A DNA stretch of 8,732 nucleotides from Bacilli bacterium (lineage in GTDB: Bacteria > Bacillota_I > Bacilli_A > RFN20 > CAG-826), in contig JAFZLN010000125.1 of NCBI GenBank assembly GCA_017551465.1, positions 1-8,732 of the forward strand. Reading direction: 5' to 3'. This document shows positions 6,625-8,732 of the stretch, one piece after another. The translations under genes were made by a program, and so were the position numbers. A model generated the notes under the pieces. That model was not told where the DNA came from. It saw nothing but the letters and a program-made list of their open reading frames with translations, and searched no databases. How positions within the stretch are numbered: position 1 is the stretch's first letter; every line of letters starts with the position of its first letter.

Positions 6625-6653
6625 TTGCTTATTTACGTTAAATATGGCACAAT
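6625..6653 (+). promoter_or_regulatory. Weak hybrid promoter candidate for cysE across the IS boundary
   Basis: TTGCTT (6625-6630) and CACAAT (6648-6653) are 17 bp apart, a weak sigma-A-like match. The first hexamer lies inside the element's left-end block and the second outside it, so the insertion may have supplied the -35. The start would fall near 6660, leaving almost no leader before the ATG at 6666. Confidence 0.25.
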
Positions 6654-6665
6654 TCTAAACGATAT

Positions 6666-7355
6666 ATGATTTGCAAAAACGACTTATACGATTTATTAGA
6701 TGAATCTTTCTCTTATGTTATCTGCAATGATGATGGTGACAGATTAGAAGAACTTTTTGATCGCACTATTGAAGAGAATAAAGACAACTTTGTTGTATTT
6801 AAAAATGAATTAGACATCATTAAAGATATCTTAAAAGAAGATTTACAGTTCTTTATGGATAGTGATCCTGCTGCTTCATCTTTAGATGAGATCAAGATGG
6901 CTTATCCTGGTTTTAAGGCTATCGCTATTTATCGTATTTCACATGTCTTATATAAATTAGGCTATACAGTGCACGCTCGTTACTTCTCAGAATTAGCGCA
7001 TTCTCAAACTGGTATTGACATTCATCCAGGTGCAGTCATTGATTATCCATTCTTTATTGACCATGGTACAGGTACCGTTATTGGTCAAACCTCCACTATT
7101 GGTAAAAGAGTAAAGATTTATCAATGTGTGACTCTTGGTGCGGTTTCTCTTAGTAACGCCGAAAAGATGAGAGGTGTCGTTAGACACCCACAAGTTGGTG
7201 ATAATGTCACAATCTACGCTGGTGCTTCATTACTTGGGCCAATCAAAATTGGTGATAATGTCACAATTGGTAGCAACGTCTTCTTATTAGAGGATGTTCC
7301 AAGTGACACTCGCGTGGTCATTGGTAAACCTGCATTAGTGTTCTCAAAGAAGTAA
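6666..7355 (+). CDS. cysE: Serine O-acetyltransferase (cysteine biosynthesis)
   Basis: CysE transfers acetyl from acetyl-CoA to L-serine, giving O-acetylserine for cysteine synthesis in the cytoplasm. The 229-residue product has an acidic N-terminal helical part, then EDLQFFMDSDPAASS (58-72), YPGFKAIAIYRISHVLY (80-96), TGIDIHPGA (115-123), FFIDHGTGTVIG (129-140) and VRHPQVGDN (172-180). It ends in left-handed beta-helix hexapeptide repeats (IKIGDNVTIGSNVFL) and VVIGKPALV. D132-H133 align with the catalytic Asp-His pair of E. coli CysE and R173-H174 with its serine-binding Arg-His; D118 fits the other catalytic Asp. The start is the only in-frame candidate, since a TAA lies eight codons upstream. 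No Shine-Dalgarno precedes it. It is followed by a terminator and is monocistronic. The IS left end lies 25-30 bp upstream. Confidence 0.93.
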   Translation: MICKNDLYDLLDESFSYVICNDDGDRLEELFDRTIEENKDNFVVFKNELDIIKDILKEDLQFFMDSDPAASSLDEIKMAYPGFKAIAIYRISHVLYKLGYTVHARYFSELAHSQTGIDIHPGAVIDYPFFIDHGTGTVIGQTSTIGKRVKIYQCVTLGAVSLSNAEKMRGVVRHPQVGDNVTIYAGASLLGPIKIGDNVTIGSNVFLLEDVPSDTRVVIGKPALVFSKK

Positions 7356-7379
7356 GGCTCTAGAAATAAGAGCTTTTTT
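7356..7379 (+). terminator. Rho-independent terminator of cysE
   Basis: GCTCT (7357-7361) pairs with AGAGC (7369-7373) around a 7-nt loop, with an outer G-T wobble and six Ts (7374-7379). It starts directly after the cysE stop and separates cysE from the peroxidase operon. Confidence 0.8.
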
Positions 7380-7391
7380 CTTGCAAATAAA

Positions 7392-7413
7392 ATTAGATTG
7401 TATACGATTTATT
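7392..7413. promoter_or_regulatory. Putative OhrR operator upstream of glutathione peroxidase
   Basis: ATTAGATTGTATACGATTTATT is a 22-bp imperfect palindrome (8 of 11 pairs) centred on GTATAC. Its centre, GATTGTATACGATT, closely resembles the AATTGTATACAATT core of the Bacillus subtilis OhrR operator. It sits just before the ribosome site of the peroxidase gene, and an OhrR-type regulator is encoded two genes on. This is an inferred binding site, supported by context. Confidence 0.6.
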
Positions 7414-7414
7414 A

Positions 7415-7420
7415 TGGAGG
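7415..7420 (+). promoter_or_regulatory. Shine-Dalgarno of the glutathione peroxidase gene
   Basis: TGGAGG lies 8 nt before the ATG at 7429 and 5 nt before the ATG at 7426. It rules out the longer frame that would start at the TTG at 7381 and run through the operator. Confidence 0.85.
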
Positions 7421-7428
7421 AAATAATG

Positions 7429-7908
7429 ATGAACATTTATGATTTCTCAGCAAATGATTACTTAGGAAACAATGTTTCCTTACAGCAATATAAGGGTCAA
7501 GTCATCCTTGTGGTTAATACTGCGACAAGATGTGGCTTCACTCCTCAATATAACGGTTTAGAAGCTTTATACGAAAAATATAAAGACCAAGGATTTGTGA
7601 TTTTGGATTTCCCATGTAATCAATTCTTAGCCCAAGCTCCAGGCACTTCTGAAGAGATTCACCAAGTTTGTTCTTTAAGATATAACACTCAATTCCCACA
7701 ATTTGAAAAGATTAAAGTTAATGGTAAAGATGCTCATCCTTTATTCGTTTATTTAGAATCTCAAAATGAAGAAAAGAAGGTTAGGAAAGTTAAATGGAAT
7801 TTCACTAAATTCTTAATTGGAAGAGATGGTACTTTCTTAGGCAGATTTGAACCAACTGTAAAACCAGAAGATATTGAAGAATCTATCGTTAATGCTTTAG
7901 GCAAATAA
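7429..7908 (+). CDS. gpx: Glutathione peroxidase-family thiol peroxidase (Cys type)
   Basis: The 159-residue product matches the full family length. NTATRCGFTPQY (30-41) carries the peroxidatic Cys C35, in place of selenocysteine. FPCNQF (61-66) carries the catalytic Gln Q65, and KWNFTKFL (122-129) the catalytic Trp W123 and Asn N124. C81 in VCSLRYN is at the resolving-Cys position of thioredoxin-dependent members, so thioredoxin rather than glutathione is the likely reductant. It reduces organic hydroperoxides and H2O2 in the cytoplasm. The loop after Q65 reads FLAQAPG where most members have GGQEPG, a small departure. The start is one of two adjacent ATGs (7426 or 7429); 7429 is chosen for spacing to TGGAGG. 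It is the first gene of the cluster, 1 nt ahead of the OhrR-like gene and behind a putative OhrR operator. Confidence 0.93.
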   Translation: MNIYDFSANDYLGNNVSLQQYKGQVILVVNTATRCGFTPQYNGLEALYEKYKDQGFVILDFPCNQFLAQAPGTSEEIHQVCSLRYNTQFPQFEKIKVNGKDAHPLFVYLESQNEEKKVRKVKWNFTKFLIGRDGTFLGRFEPTVKPEDIEESIVNALGK

Positions 7909-7909
7909 T

Positions 7910-8347
7910 ATGAAAAACGAAGAGTGTTTAAGATTAGAGAATCAAATATGTTTTCCTATGTATGTAGCGAGTAAAGAAATAGTTCGCCGCTACATTCCTT
8001 TACTAAGCAAATTGGACTTAACATATACTCAATACATTACCTTATTAGCGTTATGGGAAAAGGATCATATTACTGTTAAAGAATTGGGTGAAAAACTATA
8101 CCTTGATTCAGGAACTTTAACGCCACTATTGAATAAGTTAGAAAAGAAGGGCTATATTATAAAGAATAAAAGCGATAAAGATGGTCGTGAATTAGTGGTC
8201 ATTGTGACCGCTAAAGGCCTTGAATTAAAACAAAAGGCTTTAGAGGTACCACCTGAAATTGCTAAATGTGTAAATTTAAAGAAAGAAGAAGCAATAGTTT
8301 TTTATCAATTATTGCACAAGGTCCTTGACGGTTTTTATGTCAAATAA
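7910..8347 (+). CDS. ohrR: OhrR-type MarR-family organic-peroxide-sensing repressor
   Basis: The 145-residue protein aligns well by eye with OhrR: LRLENQICFPMYVASKEI (7-24), LDLTYTQYITLLALWEKD (35-52), VKELGEKLYLDSGTLTPLLN (56-75, winged-helix recognition) and a wing at about 83-100 (KSDKDGRELVVIVTAKG). The reactive Cys sits at 14, and Y28 and Y39 match the two Tyr that contact the sensing Cys in B. subtilis OhrR. C6 and C119 are extra Cys. The family represses peroxide-defence genes until an organic hydroperoxide oxidises the sensing Cys. The gene starts 1 nt after the peroxidase stop with no clear ribosome site, so translation is probably coupled. Autoregulation through the 7392-7413 site is expected. 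The target here appears to be gpx rather than the usual ohr. Confidence 0.9.
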   Translation: MKNEECLRLENQICFPMYVASKEIVRRYIPLLSKLDLTYTQYITLLALWEKDHITVKELGEKLYLDSGTLTPLLNKLEKKGYIIKNKSDKDGRELVVIVTAKGLELKQKALEVPPEIAKCVNLKKEEAIVFYQLLHKVLDGFYVK

Positions 8348-8732
8348 CAGAAGTAAGATCATTGTTAGAACTAGTTTGATTGGTATTCTCACCAATCTTG
8401 GTTTAGTCACACTCAAAGCGTTTGTTGGCTTTATTGCCGGTAGTATCGCTATCATCATGGACGCGATTAATAACTTAAGTGATGCTTTATCTAGTGTCAT
8501 TACTATTGTTGGCACTAAATTAGCGCAGAAAAAGCCAGATGCTAAACACCCTTATGGACATGGTCGAGTTGAATATATTACTAGTTTAATTATCAGTGTT
8601 ATCATTCTTGTTGCTGGTGCTGGTGCGATTGTTGAATCAGTTCTCAGCATCATAAATAAAAAGGATCCTGATTTCAGCGTTGTTTCCTTAATCCTAATCG
8701 CTATCGCTGTCGTTGTTAAAATCGTTCTTGGC
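8337..8732 (+). CDS. Cation diffusion facilitator (CDF) metal exporter, N-terminal part (cut by window edge)
   Basis: The frame from ATG 8337-8339 runs open to the right edge (132 residues). It overlaps the ohrR-like stop by 11 nt with no strong ribosome site, so coupling is likely. Hydrophobic segments at about 13-38, 40-62, 82-103 and 115-132 match the first CDF helices. The metal motif is MDAINNLSDALSS (41-53), followed by the family signature HPYGHGRVEY (71-80). By spacing to H71, N45 and D49 occupy the TM2 metal-site positions that are Asp-Asp in zinc/iron exporter FieF. An Asn at the first position is typical of manganese CDF exporters (MntE-like), so Mn2+ is a reasonable guess. The TM5 ligands and C-terminal domain are outside the window. 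Confidence 0.85.
   Translation, partial: MSNNRSKIIVRTSLIGILTNLGLVTLKAFVGFIAGSIAIIMDAINNLSDALSSVITIVGTKLAQKKPDAKHPYGHGRVEYITSLIISVIILVAGAGAIVESVLSIINKKDPDFSVVSLILIAIAVVVKIVLG

Larger units (their letters stand above)
4875..6636 (-). mobile_element. IS200/IS605-family insertion sequence with tnpA and tnpB (ends approximate)
   Basis: The element carries tnpA then tnpB on the minus strand, the IS605 order, with subterminal hairpins at both ends and no terminal inverted repeat or target duplication, as expected for single-strand Y1 transposition. The right end has a hairpin with a bulged base (4885-4907), followed about 10 nt later by the presumed cleavage site near 4875 (minus strand GTATGTCAC). 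The left end holds a hairpin (6574-6587) and a GTGGGGG-type block (6613-6619) that can pair with 6570-6576. The blocks 4901-4916 and 6613-6629 (plus strand GTGGGGG, optional A, CTTCTTGCT) match except for one inserted base. The left boundary was put after minus-strand TTTAAC (6637-6642) because the hairpin foot is then 17 nt away. An alternative is minus-strand TTTAT near 6591-6595. All coding motifs are intact, so the copy may be active. Confidence 0.85.

Noticed and set aside
7381..7428. TTG start for the peroxidase adding about 16 residues.
   Set aside because: The extension runs through the operator-like palindrome and the TGGAGG ribosome site, and the family N-terminus begins at MNIYDF.

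Overview
The window reads as a low-GC Gram-positive (Firmicutes/Bacilli type, possibly an Erysipelotrichia- or Mollicutes-related gut lineage). The evidence is the AT-rich intergenic DNA, purine-rich Shine-Dalgarno sites before most genes, short intrinsic terminators, a lipobox lipoprotein, and DegV-family and OhrR-type proteins. TGA is used as a stop and Trp is TGG, so the standard bacterial code applies. The species cannot be fixed from the sequence.

Layout: positions 1 to about 4860 are all on the minus strand. Reading in the direction of transcription (high to low coordinates) there is a PAP2-family membrane phosphatase, then 17 nt later a lipobox S41-type protease (probable two-gene operon). 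Next comes a four-helix membrane protein with its own promoter and terminator, then a DegV/FakB-type fatty-acid-binding protein with its own terminator. Last is the start of a small P-loop kinase-like ATPase that runs off the left edge.

Positions about 4875-6640 hold an apparently intact IS200/IS605-family element on the minus strand: tnpA (HUH/Y1 transposase), tnpB (RNA-guided nuclease with complete RuvC and zinc-ribbon residues), a right-end hairpin with a bulged base that probably also ends the omega RNA, and a left end sharing a 16-17 nt block with the right end. The element sits between the divergent PAP2 and serine acetyltransferase genes.

From 6666 the genes are on the plus strand: serine acetyltransferase (cysE) with a terminator, then a tightly packed cluster of glutathione peroxidase, OhrR-type MarR regulator and a cation diffusion facilitator cut by the right edge. 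The last three are 1 nt apart or overlapping. A 22-bp imperfect palindrome centred on GTATAC, much like the Bacillus OhrR operator, lies just before the peroxidase gene. The cluster therefore looks like an organic-peroxide-sensing operon in which a thiol peroxidase takes the place of the usual Ohr reductase and a metal exporter is attached. No CRISPR array, tRNA, rRNA or clearly new multi-gene system was seen. The most interesting parts are the OhrR-gpx-CDF unit and the complete TnpA/TnpB element with its readable natural guide.
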